Assembly (NCBI GenBank): GCA_019186825.1
Contig: JABARP010000012.1
Coordinates: forward strand, 362,660-426,659
Direction of reading: 5' to 3'
Source of the DNA: Pyrinomonadaceae bacterium
GTDB lineage: Bacteria > Acidobacteriota > Blastocatellia > Pyrinomonadales > Pyrinomonadaceae
DNA length: 64,000 nucleotides
Below are positions 44,875 to 53,636 of the stretch, piece by piece. The notes beneath the pieces were generated by a model. It made no database searches, was not told where the DNA came from, and was given only the letters and a program-made list of their open reading frames with translations. A program made the position numbers and the translations under genes. The stretch's first letter is position 1. Each line of letters opens with the position of its first letter.

Positions 44875-44997
44875 GGTTCAATAGATCTCCTATTTGTTAA
44901 AGAGAACGTCCGATCACTGGAGGGGGCGTTTTGATTTTGCGCCAACGATAATATCACCTAAACCCTCCAGACGACCAAGACATCGAGATCGGTCAAA

Positions 44998-45006
44998 TGT
45001 TAGAAT
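44998..45006 (+). promoter_or_regulatory. Extended -10 promoter of ybaB-recR
   Basis: TG-T-TAGAAT lies 22 nt before the ybaB ATG. AAGGAG lies between them at about 45015-45020, so this transcript would have a short leader and a Shine-Dalgarno. Confidence 0.5.
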
Positions 45007-45028
45007 CGTTGGTTAAGGAGAAAAACGT

Positions 45029-45334
45029 ATGAAGTTACCGGGTGGAATGGACCTTGGTTCGATGATGCGGCAAGCTCAGCAGATGCAGGAGCAAATGAGC
45101 CGCGAGATGAAGAATTTGGTCGTCGAGGCGGCGGCCGGCGGCGGTGTGGTAACGGTCAAAATGCGTGGCGATTTTGAGGTCATCGCAGTTACGATCTCGC
45201 CTGAGCTTATCAAAGATGGCGATGTGGAGATGATCCAAGACCTCACCGTTGCTGCTCTCAACGAAGCGCGCCGCAAGGTCGAAGAATCACTCAAAGGCCA
45301 GCTTGGCGGAATGCTCCCGCCGGGAATGATCTAG
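45029..45334 (+). CDS. ybaB: YbaB/EbfC-family nucleoid-associated protein
   Basis: The 101-residue protein matches YbaB: a Met/Gln-rich helix (LGSMMRQAQQMQEQMSREMKNL), the core VEAAAGGGVVTVKMRGDFEVIAVTISPEL and a C-terminal helix (DLTVAALNEARRKVEESLKGQLGG). YbaB dimers bind DNA and shape the nucleoid. The pairing with recR immediately downstream is a widely conserved gene order, often with dnaX before it; dnaX is not here. Confidence 0.95.
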   Translation: MKLPGGMDLGSMMRQAQQMQEQMSREMKNLVVEAAAGGGVVTVKMRGDFEVIAVTISPELIKDGDVEMIQDLTVAALNEARRKVEESLKGQLGGMLPPGMI

Positions 45335-45401
45335 GTTCGAAAATGCGGAGGTCGGTACGCGGGTATTTTGCCATGCGTTCTGAACGTTCGTATTGGAAAA
45401 T

Positions 45402-46016
45402 ATGCTTGATTATTCTGAGCCGGTCGCAAAACTGATCGACGAATTCAAACGCCTGCCGGGGATCGGCGGGAAGTCCGCTCAGCGCCTTGCGTTCTACGTA
45501 TTGCGGCAGCCGCAAACGGATGTCGAGGTGTTCGCGCGTGCGTTGTTGGAAGTGAAAGAGCGGATCGTTTTCTGCTCTGTCTGCAATAACTTAACGGACG
45601 TCGATCCATGTCTGTACTGCGCGAATCCGAAACGCGACCGCTCGCAGATCTGTATCGTCGAAGAGCCTTACAACCTCGTCGCAATCGAGAAAACACGTTC
45701 GTACAAAGGGCTTTATCACATCCTGCACGGTTCGCTCTCGCCGATCCGCGGCATAGGGCCGGACGAACTTATGCTCAACAATCTGCTTACGAGATTGCGG
45801 CCGGAAAATAACGATGGCATCGAAGTAAAGGAGATCATCGTCGCGACGAACCCGACGACAGAGGGCGAGGCAACTGCAAATTATATTGCGCGTCTATTGA
45901 AACCTTTGGGAGTTCGGGTAACGCGTATCGCGATGGGAATGCCGGTCGGTTCCGATCTGGAATTCGTCGATGAGGTAACGATGGATAAGGCCCTCACGAA
46001 CCGACACGAGATCTAG
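45402..46016 (+). CDS. recR: Recombination mediator protein RecR
   Basis: The 204-residue protein has the RecR order. An N-terminal HhH ([20 protein letters not shown]) is followed by a C4 zinc finger ([16 protein letters not shown]) and a Toprim domain ([16 protein letters not shown]...[19 protein letters not shown]), with [18 protein letters not shown] near the end. RecR works with RecF/RecO to load RecA at gaps. The ATG at 45402 gives the canonical start; a TTG three codons upstream is less likely. Confidence 0.97.
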   Translation: MLDYSEPVAKLIDEFKRLPGIGGKSAQRLAFYVLRQPQTDVEVFARALLEVKERIVFCSVCNNLTDVDPCLYCANPKRDRSQICIVEEPYNLVAIEKTRSYKGLYHILHGSLSPIRGIGPDELMLNNLLTRLRPENNDGIEVKEIIVATNPTTEGEATANYIARLLKPLGVRVTRIAMGMPVGSDLEFVDEVTMDKALTNRHEI

Positions 46017-46037
46017 GAGTGTTTTGGGGAGTGTCTT

Positions 46038-46067
46038 GGCTGAAGGTCGATCGCTCAACCTTCAGCC
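46038..46067. terminator. Hairpin between recR and the convergent phosphoribosyltransferase gene
   Basis: GGCTGAAGGT pairs perfectly with ACCTTCAGCC around a 10-nt loop. There is no strong T tract on either side, so it may be a weak bidirectional terminator. Confidence 0.5.
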
Positions 46068-46076
46068 GTCCGCCAA

Positions 46077-46691
46077 CTAATAACGAACCTTTTCCTCGCT
46101 CACGTCCGAAGCGCTTCGCGAGTTTTTCCATTCTTCTTCCGAATCGTAGAAATTCACATCAAAACTTAGAAGCGATTTGGCCGGAATGCCATCGTATTCG
46201 TTAGGCGCGTCCTCGAATTTAGCGATCGTCCCGATGCCGATAACCTCTGTGCCAAGTTCTTTCACGAGCGCGATCGTCTCGTTGATCGCACGGCCCGAGC
46301 GGTTGATGTCGTCAACGATGATCGCAGGATACACCTCATATTCCGATAGGAACTGGCGGAACTGCCGTGTGCCGTTCTCCATCTCTGCCCAATAGATCTG
46401 CTGCGCGCCCAACGCCTCGCGGACGCCGAACGCTACCATAATGCCGCCCGGGCTTGGGCTGATCACGGATACTTTCGGCAGGCGGCCCGCGATCCCTTTC
46501 TCCATACGGAAAAGCCGGCTCAGGGCAACGGAAAGGATGCGTGCGTTATCGTAGTAACGAAAGGCAAGCGGCATTTGAAAATAGTGCGACGCGTGTTTTC
46601 CGTTCGGGTAGATAAAGTGGCCGCGGCGGTATGCACCTGTTTCGATCAGGATCTGCATAACATCTTCTGGCGGCGGAATAAGGTTGACCAT
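46077..46691 (-). CDS. PyrE-like (orotate) phosphoribosyltransferase, divergent
   Basis: The 204-residue protein follows the PyrE clade in which the N-terminus reads LIETGAYRRGHFIYPNGKHASHYFQMPL. It continues with VISPSPGGIMVAFGVREALGAQQIYWAEMENGTRQFRQF and the PRPP-binding IIVDDINRSGRAINETIALV. The PRPP loop differs from the usual VVEDVxTTGGS and the R-R-G-F region is altered, so orotate may not be the substrate. The family transfers ribose-5-phosphate from PRPP to a base. No pyrimidine genes lie nearby; the Nudix gene upstream is on the same strand. Confidence 0.75.
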   Translation of the reverse strand: MVNLIPPPEDVMQILIETGAYRRGHFIYPNGKHASHYFQMPLAFRYYDNARILSVALSRLFRMEKGIAGRLPKVSVISPSPGGIMVAFGVREALGAQQIYWAEMENGTRQFRQFLSEYEVYPAIIVDDINRSGRAINETIALVKELGTEVIGIGTIAKFEDAPNEYDGIPAKSLLSFDVNFYDSEEEWKNSRSASDVSEEKVRY

Positions 46692-46757
46692 TTTGTAGTA
46701 ACTCCAGTGATGAAAAAAAAATCGGAAACTTTGATTTTACGACTAGGCGGCAGATTT

Positions 46758-47222
46758 TCAAAGATCGAGACCAAAAACCTTCCGAATGAGGAACTGCTGA
46801 TCGACGTTCATCTCCGCCGGAAGGTGTGCCGGGTCAAACCACCTGACCGCCGTGATCTCACGGCTCTTTACCTCGCCCGCCGTTTCCGCTGAGCCTGTAA
46901 AAATGAACTCAATGTGCCGTTTTAGCGTGCGGACACGGTAGAGCTCAATGTTCGCAAGCTCAATACCCGTTTCCTCGCGTATCTCGCGTTTGAGAGCGTC
47001 AATCGGCTGCTCAAAATGCTTCATAAAGCCGCCCGGCAGGCCCCACCCCGAGGCAGGACGCAGAACGTGATCCAAAACAAGCACGCGGCCTTCCGCGTTG
47101 GTAATAACACCCGCGACCGAGGCCGTGAATTTCTTTTGCGTGATCCGTGCAAGAAAGATGCGGCCGCTCCTCGGCAGCTTCTTCCATACGCGCGCAAAAT
47201 TTTTGAGCAGGAATGACGTCAT
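46758..47222 (-). CDS. Nudix hydrolase
   Basis: From the ATG at 47222 the ~154-residue protein has the Nudix box: GGFMKHFEQPIDALKREIREETGIEL (GX5EX7REUXEEXGU pattern, with the first E in a shifted context). It is preceded by TASVAGVITNAEGRVLVLDHVLRPASGWGLPGG. An N-terminal hydrophobic-basic segment (MTSFLLKNFARVWKKLPRSG) is unusual and may associate with membranes. Nudix enzymes hydrolyse nucleoside diphosphates linked to another moiety. An upstream in-frame ATG at 47333 would add 37 residues that fall into a repeat-rich region. Confidence 0.85.
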   Translation of the reverse strand: MTSFLLKNFARVWKKLPRSGRIFLARITQKKFTASVAGVITNAEGRVLVLDHVLRPASGWGLPGGFMKHFEQPIDALKREIREETGIELANIELYRVRTLKRHIEFIFTGSAETAGEVKSREITAVRWFDPAHLPAEMNVDQQFLIRKVFGLDL

Positions 47223-47315
47223 CGACCCTTGTGAAAGCATAACAGGTCGCTGGGCGGCGGACACGAGCGTGCTGAGGACAGGAAGCAAGAACCACCCCGT
47301 CAGCCGAGACGGCCG

Positions 47316-47395
47316 TTTGTGCATTCTGTGCATTTTGTATCAATTCGTGCGTTTTGTGCATTTTCATACGATCCGTGCATTTTGGGGTTCAAATG
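47316..47395. repeat. Short GTGCATTTT-type direct repeats
   Basis: The motif GTGCATTTT (with variants GTGCATTCT and GTGCGTTTT) recurs about five times in 80 nt. It lies upstream of the Nudix gene and looks like non-coding simple repetition. Confidence 0.7.
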
Positions 47396-47490
47396 GCTGA
47401 TACGGTCGGATATTCTTCTTGTGGTTGGTTGATGTTTGACAACTGAATTGGGCAGTTTTTGCATTAAGAGAGTGAAGAGAGAGAACGTGA

Positions 47491-48225
47491 GTTCGATCGG
47501 CAGAAAACGCAAAGGCCGCAAAGCGAGGCCCGCAGAGGACGCAAAGGGAAAGAATCTCGCGGCAGCGTCTTTGTGAACTTTGCGAATAACTTTGCGTCCT
47601 TTGCGTTAAGACCAATGCGGAAAGTGAAAAGACAAGAAGATGCGTCTTCGATTGGCAGAAAACGCAAAGTTCGCGAAGTGAAGCCCGCGAAGGACGCGAA
47701 GGAGAGGCCGTAGGGGACGCAACGAGAAAGAATCTCGCGGTAGCGTCTTCGCGAACTTTGCGAAAGTGTTTGCGTTCTTCGCGTTTAAACCAACGTGAAA
47801 AATGCCAGAGAGACGACGCGGCTTGGTTTGGCAGAAAACGCAAAGACCGCAAAGCGAAGCCCGCGAAGGACGCGAAGTGAAGGCCGCAAAGGCCGCGAAG
47901 GGAAAGAATCTCACGGCAACGTCTTGGTGAACTTTGCGAATGTCTTTGCGTCCTTTGCGTTTGAACCAACGTTTGAGAGTGCAAAGAGAAATGGACGTGA
48001 AGTTCGATTAGCAGAAAACGCAAAGGGAGAAACTGGTATTTGGACCCCGGTGTTTCGCCGTGGTTAGAATGCAGTGTCATTGGCGGCTTCGCCGCCGGGA
48101 TCCGGTGGAGTGATCGCACCGGGAAAAAGCACAGCATTTCCGCTCGGCGACGGATCGGCAGAAAGCGCAAAGTTCACGAAGTGAAGCCCGCGAAGGTCGC
48201 GAAGCGAGTAGCATCTTTCCGGGTA
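47491..48225. repeat. Tandem degenerate ~150-180 bp repeat block
   Basis: Four head-to-tail copies start with TCGATxGGCAGAAAACGCAAAG near 47491, 47643, 47821 and 48001 (the last truncated). A fifth fragment lies at about 48149-48225. Each full unit has a left arm rich in CGCAAAG/GCGAAGG and a right arm rich in CTTTGCG, so it can fold on itself. Open frames crossing the block (for example 47364-48170, minus) are compositional artefacts. The 47223-48366 gap otherwise holds no gene. A different degenerate sequence, possibly another repeat type, fills 48040-48140. Confidence 0.85.
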
Positions 48226-48307
48226 CTACGTAATGCGGTAAGTCGTGTCGAGCCCTTACAGACGTGCGGGCTACGGACACTGCGGGCTGCGGCACGAGGC
48301 AAGAAAC

Positions 48308-48343
48308 AAGCCGCCGGAGACAGTTTGATGTCCCAGGCGGCTT
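48308..48343 (-). terminator. Terminator of the M4 peptidase gene
   Basis: AAGCCGCC (48308-48315) pairs with GGCGGCTT (48336-48343), extended inward by GGAGAC/GTCCC. Reading on the minus strand it is followed by GTTTCTT. It lies 24 nt beyond the peptidase stop. Confidence 0.75.
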
Positions 48344-48366
48344 TGGTCAGATCGGCTTGAGGCCGG

Positions 48367-50595
48367 TTATTGCAGCGATACGTCGTCCACGCGGAACGTC
48401 GTCGGGAGCGACGAATCGTTCGTTACGCGGAACTGAACGCGTACCGTTTGCCCTTTATACGCCGAAAGACTGAACGACTTTTGCGAATACACGCCGGCCG
48501 CCGCTTTATTGAGGTTGCTGTATGTCGCAAGCCTCTTCTTCAAGCTGCCGGACGTACTGCGTATCTCGACATACAGCTTGTCGTACTGCCGCGACGTCGT
48601 CGTTTCGCTCGAGGTAACGTTCAGCCAGAAGCTGAAAGCACCGGAAGCCGATGACGGGATCGTAACGGTCTGGTACGTGCTGCCGGACGTGCTGTTGCTC
48701 TCACCGAAGTACGCGTAGCCAGAGCCGCTATGCGGATAGTTGCCGGGATCGACCCAGAACGTGCCGTTACCGGTGTTTGTCCACGGGCTGAACGTACCTT
48801 CGAATCCGCCGTTGACGATGATGTTACCGCCCGGTGTCGGCGTCGGTGTCGGAGTCGGTGTCGGAGTCGGGGTAGGAGTCGCCGTCGGCGTTGGGGTCGG
48901 CGTAGCGGTTGGAGTTGCTGTCGGGGTCGCTGTTGGCGTCGGAGTTGGTGTTCCGCTCGGACATGAGCCAACACCTACTGCGCACCAACCGGTGGCAACG
49001 CCGTTGTATTGCGAGCTGCCGGAACCGTAAAGGTCGGTTGCCGCGTTCAAGGTCGCCGTCCTCGCACCCGCAAAGTTCGTTCCGGAGCTCATATAGGTGA
49101 CGAGAGCTCGGTAGAAGATCTGCTCGGCCGCGGTCTCTCCGATACCTGTAACAGCAATGCCGCTTACGCGGTTCGTGCCGCCATTCGCGATCAGGTAGTA
49201 GGCGTGATTCGAGATGGACGAATTCGTGTGCACGCCGCAGTTATCGTTGAATACGGATGGCGTGCAGCTTCCCGGATAGAGACGAAGCGAATAGTGATCG
49301 GGGTCACCGACCGCATTCGGGTTGTCCATGCGGCGAAGAGCATCGCCCGAGGTTCCGGGCGTGTATGCGTCCTCACCGATCTTCCAAGTATCGCCGGAAA
49401 CGACACCGCCGTCGGCATAGAGTTCGACCATCGAACCCATGATGTCGGACCAGGATTCGTTGAGAGCGCCTGACTCTTTCGAGTAGGTGAGATTTGCGGT
49501 CCTTTCGGTAACGCCGTGCGTCATCTCGTGGCCGCAGATGTCGATCGTCGTCAGCGGCGTGAAGTTCGTGCCGTCACCGTCGCCGTACGACATCATATTG
49601 TTGTACCAGAAGGCGTTGTTATACGCTCCGCTCGAACCGAAGTGAACACGCGAAGTGATCAGTGAGATCGAGCTATTGGCAGCAGCGGTCGTAACACCCG
49701 GACCGCCCGAACCGTCGATACCGTTGCGGCCGAGGACGTTCAGATAGAAGTCGTACGTCGTTGCCGCACCGTGATGTGCATCGACGCCGGCGCGCTGGAT
49801 CGTTGCGTTCCAGTTGTCGTCCGTATCGGTGAAACGCGATTGAGTACCGCCGGCACCGGTGCTTTCATTACCGGTCGAGTTCATATTGAAGGTTCCCTGT
49901 TTGCGAGTGAGATCCTCCATATAGTAGGTCGAGCCGGACTGGCTCGTGTTGATCGTGATGGTTCCGCTGTAAAGCGACGAGCCCGTCCCGGTTTGAAGGT
50001 TGTTGTATTCGTAAACCTTCTCGCCCGTCTGTGCATCGACGAAGATCACGGGAACGTCCGAAGCGTCCGAGCCGTCAATGTGCGGCGTCTCAACGCGATA
50101 GACGAGATGGTCGCGGTCCTCACCGCGGAAGATGTACATATCGACGCGCGGTTTGTCGCTGATCTTTGCCGTGCCGGAATACATCTGATTCGCGTCGCGA
50201 ATGGCGTCCTCGCGAGCGAGGTTCGGCGAAGTATTGATGGCGATGCCTTCTTTGAGGTCATCTGTGATCGTCGCGAGCGATCCGTCGCGATTCAGATGCA
50301 CGATCGCCTCGCCTTCCCACACCGGTACGCCATTCACCGTCTGGCGAACGCGCGTGTGTGCCATGCCGAGTTTGTCGATCTCGACCTTTTGAACCTCAAA
50401 CTCATCGGGGTTACCGATAAGCCGGCGTGTCGCCTGGTCGCGAAGAATGTCGAGGCTTTTTGCTTTTGCAAGGGCGAGTTCGTCCTGCGAGCCTGAGCCG
50501 AACACGGCTCGATTTGCCTCTGCGTGTTTTGATACGATCCCGACCGCGATCAACGTCGAAACGACTACCGCAAGGATCACTAAAAGCTTTTTCAC
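48367..50595 (-). CDS. Secreted M4-family metallopeptidase (thermolysin-like) with Thr/Pro linker and C-terminal binding domain
   Basis: The 742-residue protein has a signal peptide (MKKLLVILAVVVSTLIAVGIVS) and an FTP/PepSY propeptide (VPVWEGEAIVHLNRDGSLATI). In the M4 catalytic domain H356-E-M-T-H360 and E380 ligate zinc. A TP-rich linker of ~45 residues follows, then a C-terminal beta-sandwich (IIVNGGFEGTFSPWTNTGNGTFWV...DKLYVEIRSTSGSLKKRL) resembling carbohydrate- or substrate-binding modules. Thermolysins cleave before hydrophobic residues; the enzyme probably digests extracellular protein. Confidence 0.95.
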   Translation of the reverse strand: MKKLLVILAVVVSTLIAVGIVSKHAEANRAVFGSGSQDELALAKAKSLDILRDQATRRLIGNPDEFEVQKVEIDKLGMAHTRVRQTVNGVPVWEGEAIVHLNRDGSLATITDDLKEGIAINTSPNLAREDAIRDANQMYSGTAKISDKPRVDMYIFRGEDRDHLVYRVETPHIDGSDASDVPVIFVDAQTGEKVYEYNNLQTGTGSSLYSGTITINTSQSGSTYYMEDLTRKQGTFNMNSTGNESTGAGGTQSRFTDTDDNWNATIQRAGVDAHHGAATTYDFYLNVLGRNGIDGSGGPGVTTAAANSSISLITSRVHFGSSGAYNNAFWYNNMMSYGDGDGTNFTPLTTIDICGHEMTHGVTERTANLTYSKESGALNESWSDIMGSMVELYADGGVVSGDTWKIGEDAYTPGTSGDALRRMDNPNAVGDPDHYSLRLYPGSCTPSVFNDNCGVHTNSSISNHAYYLIANGGTNRVSGIAVTGIGETAAEQIFYRALVTYMSSGTNFAGARTATLNAATDLYGSGSSQYNGVATGWCAVGVGSCPSGTPTPTPTATPTATPTATPTPTPTATPTPTPTPTPTPTPTPGGNIIVNGGFEGTFSPWTNTGNGTFWVDPGNYPHSGSGYAYFGESNSTSGSTYQTVTIPSSASGAFSFWLNVTSSETTTSRQYDKLYVEIRSTSGSLKKRLATYSNLNKAAAGVYSQKSFSLSAYKGQTVRVQFRVTNDSSLPTTFRVDDVSLQ
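48831..48955 (-). repeat. Hexanucleotide repeat tract encoding the Thr/Pro linker
   Basis: On the plus strand the tract reads as near-tandem GGCGTC/GGTGTC/GGAGTC units. On the minus strand it encodes alternating Thr-Pro with some Ala. It could expand or contract by slippage in multiples of 6 nt without breaking the frame. Confidence 0.85.
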
Positions 50596-50909
50596 AATGA
50601 TTATCCTCCTCAGATAATGTGCTGAAACGTGCCGAAAAAATGGCGAGCCGTCAAAGACGCCGCCGCATATTTACGCTTTATCGAAGCAAGCGAAAAAATG
50701 ATGCCGAAACATATATGAAAAGCCTTAGGGATGTAGGTTGAAAAAAATAAAGCTGAACAAATTTATGCCCATCTTTTATGACTGTCAAGCGAGTTCAGCA
50801 TAGTTTTTGAAAATAGATCTAGTGAATCGGTCATTTTGACCAATGTGTACAGCATTTCCTGGGCCGTAGATGCTAATCCGCGTGGCTCATTGCTATAATC
50901 GAAACCTCG
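50596..50909. other. Intergenic region between the divergent M4 peptidase and tyrS genes
   Basis: This 314-nt gap has no gene. It holds the peptidase promoter on the minus side (not assigned) and a TATAAT on the plus side for tyrS. A purine-rich GAGGAGGATAAT-like Shine-Dalgarno precedes the peptidase start on the minus strand. Confidence 0.6.
50891..50899 (+). promoter_or_regulatory. Extended -10 promoter of tyrS
   Basis: TG-C-TATAAT lies 10 nt before the ATG at 50910, with no Shine-Dalgarno between. The start of transcription would fall within a few nucleotides of the start codon. No T-box element is visible. Confidence 0.5.
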
Positions 50910-52115
50910 ATGACAGTTGACGAACAGATCTCATTTTTGAAGAAAGGCGTGGTCGACCTCATTCGCGAGGAAGACCTGCGAAAGAAGCTCGAACGCTCGG
51001 AAAAGACCGGCAAACCGCTGCGCGTGAAGCTGGGGCTTGACCCGACGGCGCCGGACATTCATCTCGGGCACACGGTCGTGATCCGAAAACTGAAAGCGTT
51101 TCAGGACCTCGGCCATACGGTCATCTTCCTGATCGGCGATTTCACGGGAATGATCGGCGATCCGTCGGGCAAGAACGTAACGCGGCCGCCGCTTACCCGC
51201 GAAGAGGTCAATCAGAACGCCGAGACCTACAAGCGGCAGATGTTCAAGCTGCTCGATCCGGAGAAAACCGAGCTGCGGTTCAACGGCGAGTGGATGGACA
51301 AATTCGACGCGGCGGATTTTGTAAAGCTTTGTGCGCGGACGACCGTAAAGCAGATCCTCGAGCGCGACGATTTCACAAAACGCCTGGCGGAGGAAAAACC
51401 GATCTCGCTTCACGAACTGCTTTATCCACTGGTACAAGGTTACGATTCGGTAGCTCTCGATGCGGACGTCGAGCTCGGCGGGACTGACCAAAAATTCAAT
51501 CTGCTGATGGGCCGGAATCTCCAGCGCGAGGCCGGCCTTGAGCCGCAAGTGATCTTGACGACACCGCTTCTCGAGGGGCTTGACGGCGTCAACAAGATGT
51601 CGAAGTCACTCAACAACTACATCGGCATCGATGAGACGGCGGATTCGATGTTCGGCAAAGTAATGTCGATCTCCGACGAGCTGATGTGGCGTTACTACGA
51701 GCTGCTGACGGACCTAACGGAGACTGAAATTTCAGATCTGAGATCGCAGGTCGAGCTGGGTAAGAATCCGCGCGACCTGAAGGTGAACTTAGCAAAGCTC
51801 ATCATCAAGGACTTTCACTCACAGGCTGCGGCTGACGAAGCAGAGGATGCCTTCACGCGGCAATTCGTGCAGAAAGAGATCCCGGACGAGATCGATGAGA
51901 AGCGACTTGCGTCCGGTGCACACACTCTCTCGCAACTGCTTGCAGACACCGGCCTTGCGGCGTCAAAAGGCGAGGCTCGACGCCTGATCGAGCAAGGCGG
52001 CGTCAAAGTGAATGGCGAAAAGGCGACGGCCGCAAACAGCGAGATCGAGATCACTGGGGAAGGCGTACTTCTACAGGTCGGAAAGCGAAAATTCCTGCGC
52101 GTTTTGGCTGCGTAA
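50910..52115 (+). CDS. tyrS: Tyrosyl-tRNA synthetase
   Basis: The 401-residue protein has the HIGH-like motif HLGH in [42 protein letters not shown] and the KMSKS loop ([13 protein letters not shown]). A C-terminal S4 RNA-binding domain completes it ([40 protein letters not shown]). It charges tRNA-Tyr. The phosphoesterase gene begins 17 nt downstream and pgsA overlaps that, so the three likely form an operon. Confidence 0.97.
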   Translation: MTVDEQISFLKKGVVDLIREEDLRKKLERSEKTGKPLRVKLGLDPTAPDIHLGHTVVIRKLKAFQDLGHTVIFLIGDFTGMIGDPSGKNVTRPPLTREEVNQNAETYKRQMFKLLDPEKTELRFNGEWMDKFDAADFVKLCARTTVKQILERDDFTKRLAEEKPISLHELLYPLVQGYDSVALDADVELGGTDQKFNLLMGRNLQREAGLEPQVILTTPLLEGLDGVNKMSKSLNNYIGIDETADSMFGKVMSISDELMWRYYELLTDLTETEISDLRSQVELGKNPRDLKVNLAKLIIKDFHSQAAADEAEDAFTRQFVQKEIPDEIDEKRLASGAHTLSQLLADTGLAASKGEARRLIEQGGVKVNGEKATAANSEIEITGEGVLLQVGKRKFLRVLAA

Positions 52116-52132
52116 TGCGTATAAAACGATAG

Positions 52133-53008
52133 ATGGACAATACCGGGGCAAAACGCACAAGGTTAGGCGATAGGATAAACGCATACGTTGCATCCGAGCG
52201 GCCATTGCGCAAGCTCGCCGGCAACCTTTCTAAACGTGCAAAGGATGCGATGAACGAGGCGACGACGCTCTCGCTCGAACGTATCGAGATCACGCTCGAC
52301 CGCCTTCCGAAAAAGCTCGATGGCCTGAAATGCGTTCATCTTTCGGACATACACCACAGCCCTTTCACGGACCTAAAGCACATTGAGCGTGCCGTTAAAT
52401 TCGCAAATCGCCTAAAGCCCGACATCGTCCTCTTGACGGGTGATTATGTTTCGCATGACAGCGCGTATATCGCCCCTGTCGCCGAGACGCTTGCAAAACT
52501 GCGTTCGCCGATGGGCACATTCGCGTGTCTCGGCAATCACGATCATTGGACCGATGCGAACCTCGTAACAGAGCTTTTCCGCGGAGAAGGTATCACGATG
52601 CTCGTTAACGAGGGCCTCAGATTGGGCAGCGGCGACGGTTCGTCCTTCTGGCTCGGCGGTGTTGACGATCACATGGTCGGGCAGACGGACCTTGCGGCCG
52701 CGCTGAAAGGTTCTTACCCCGACGAGGTGAAGATCGTGCTCGCGCATAATCCCGTAATCTTTCGCCAGTCGGTCAAAAGACGTGTCGATCTTACGCTGAG
52801 CGGCCATACGCACGGCGGCCAGATCAAGCTCCGCGACAAAGAAAAACGCATCATTCGCCGCAGGAAGCTCTCGAGCGGCCTGCACGAGCGGAATTCTGCA
52901 CAGATCTATATTACTCGGGGCATCGGCACCGTCGTTCTCCCCGTTCGATATCAATGCCCGCCGGAGATATCGCTGCTTACGCTACGAAGCGCAAAGAAAG
53001 ATGCCTGA
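52133..53008 (+). CDS. Calcineurin-like metallophosphoesterase (YkuE/LpxG-like)
   Basis: The 291-residue protein has the phosphoesterase motifs LSDIHHSPF (D-x-H), GDYVSHD (GDxx), CLGNHDHWTD (GNHD/E) and SGHTHGGQIKL (GHxH). The YkuE group acts on phospholipid-like or UDP-diacylglucosamine substrates, often at the membrane, but no signal peptide is obvious; the N-terminal ~60 residues are Arg/Lys-rich and helical. It overlaps pgsA by 8 nt, consistent with a lipid-related role. Confidence 0.9.
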   Translation: MDNTGAKRTRLGDRINAYVASERPLRKLAGNLSKRAKDAMNEATTLSLERIEITLDRLPKKLDGLKCVHLSDIHHSPFTDLKHIERAVKFANRLKPDIVLLTGDYVSHDSAYIAPVAETLAKLRSPMGTFACLGNHDHWTDANLVTELFRGEGITMLVNEGLRLGSGDGSSFWLGGVDDHMVGQTDLAAALKGSYPDEVKIVLAHNPVIFRQSVKRRVDLTLSGHTHGGQIKLRDKEKRIIRRRKLSSGLHERNSAQIYITRGIGTVVLPVRYQCPPEISLLTLRSAKKDA

Positions 53009-53636
53009 TCAGACGAACACGAATTCAACACGCATCTTGACGGTCGCAAACGTTTTGACGTTCCTGCGAATGGCGCTCATTCCGATCTTTGCGATGTTGA
53101 TGGTCTACGGCCACGAAGGCTGGGCCTTGATCGTGTTCGCGGGTGCGGGTCTTTCGGACGGCATCGACGGCTTTTTGGCAAGGACCTTGAAGCAGGAGAG
53201 CGAACTCGGGACGATCATCGACCCGATCGCGGACAAGCTTTTGATGACGACGGCGTTCATCATCCTTTCGATCCCGGCGGTCTTCGGCCCGAATCCGCCG
53301 CGGCATCTGCCGGTCGAACCATACGTTACGATCGTCGTGATCGGGCGCGACATTCTGATAATCGCGGTCGCCGGTGCGATCAGCCTGATGACGGGCTTTC
53401 GCGGTTTCAAACCTTCGTGGTTAGGGAAAGCGAGTACATTCGTACAGGTCTTCGGCGTGATCGCCATTCTGATCGCGGCGGTCTATCCGCAGCTACGCGG
53501 CTTTTACCTGCCGACCGTTTACGTCACGGTCGCGTTCTTCGCGGTCGTCTCCGGCATACACTATATCTTCCAGGTTGCGGGTCTGATGAAGGCCGATGCG
53601 GCTGCGAAACAAAGGGGCGGGCAACGCGGCGACTAG
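53001..53636 (+). CDS. pgsA: CDP-diacylglycerol-glycerol-3-phosphate 3-phosphatidyltransferase
   Basis: The 211-residue membrane protein has the CDP-alcohol phosphotransferase signature DG-x2-AR-x8-G-x3-D-x3-D in DGIDGFLARTLKQESELGTIIDPIADK, an N-terminal TVANVLTFLRMALIPIFA, and several hydrophobic helices. PgsA makes phosphatidylglycerolphosphate. It overlaps the phosphoesterase gene upstream, and its stop overlaps by 4 nt the convergent kinase gene. Confidence 0.95.
   Translation: MPDQTNTNSTRILTVANVLTFLRMALIPIFAMLMVYGHEGWALIVFAGAGLSDGIDGFLARTLKQESELGTIIDPIADKLLMTTAFIILSIPAVFGPNPPRHLPVEPYVTIVVIGRDILIIAVAGAISLMTGFRGFKPSWLGKASTFVQVFGVIAILIAAVYPQLRGFYLPTVYVTVAFFAVVSGIHYIFQVAGLMKADAAAKQRGGQRGD

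Noticed and set aside
47364..48170. 268-residue minus-strand frame in the repeat block
   Set aside because: Its translation consists of repeated low-complexity segments (e.g. RPSRASLRELCVFC) that follow the DNA repeat unit; no start signal or domain.
48831..48955. Possible CRISPR-like direct repeats
   Set aside because: Units are only 6 nt, uninterrupted by spacers, and lie in frame within the M4 peptidase linker.
49771..50496. 241-residue plus-strand frame opposite the M4 peptidase
   Set aside because: It overlaps the propeptide and catalytic domain in antisense and shows no domain motif.
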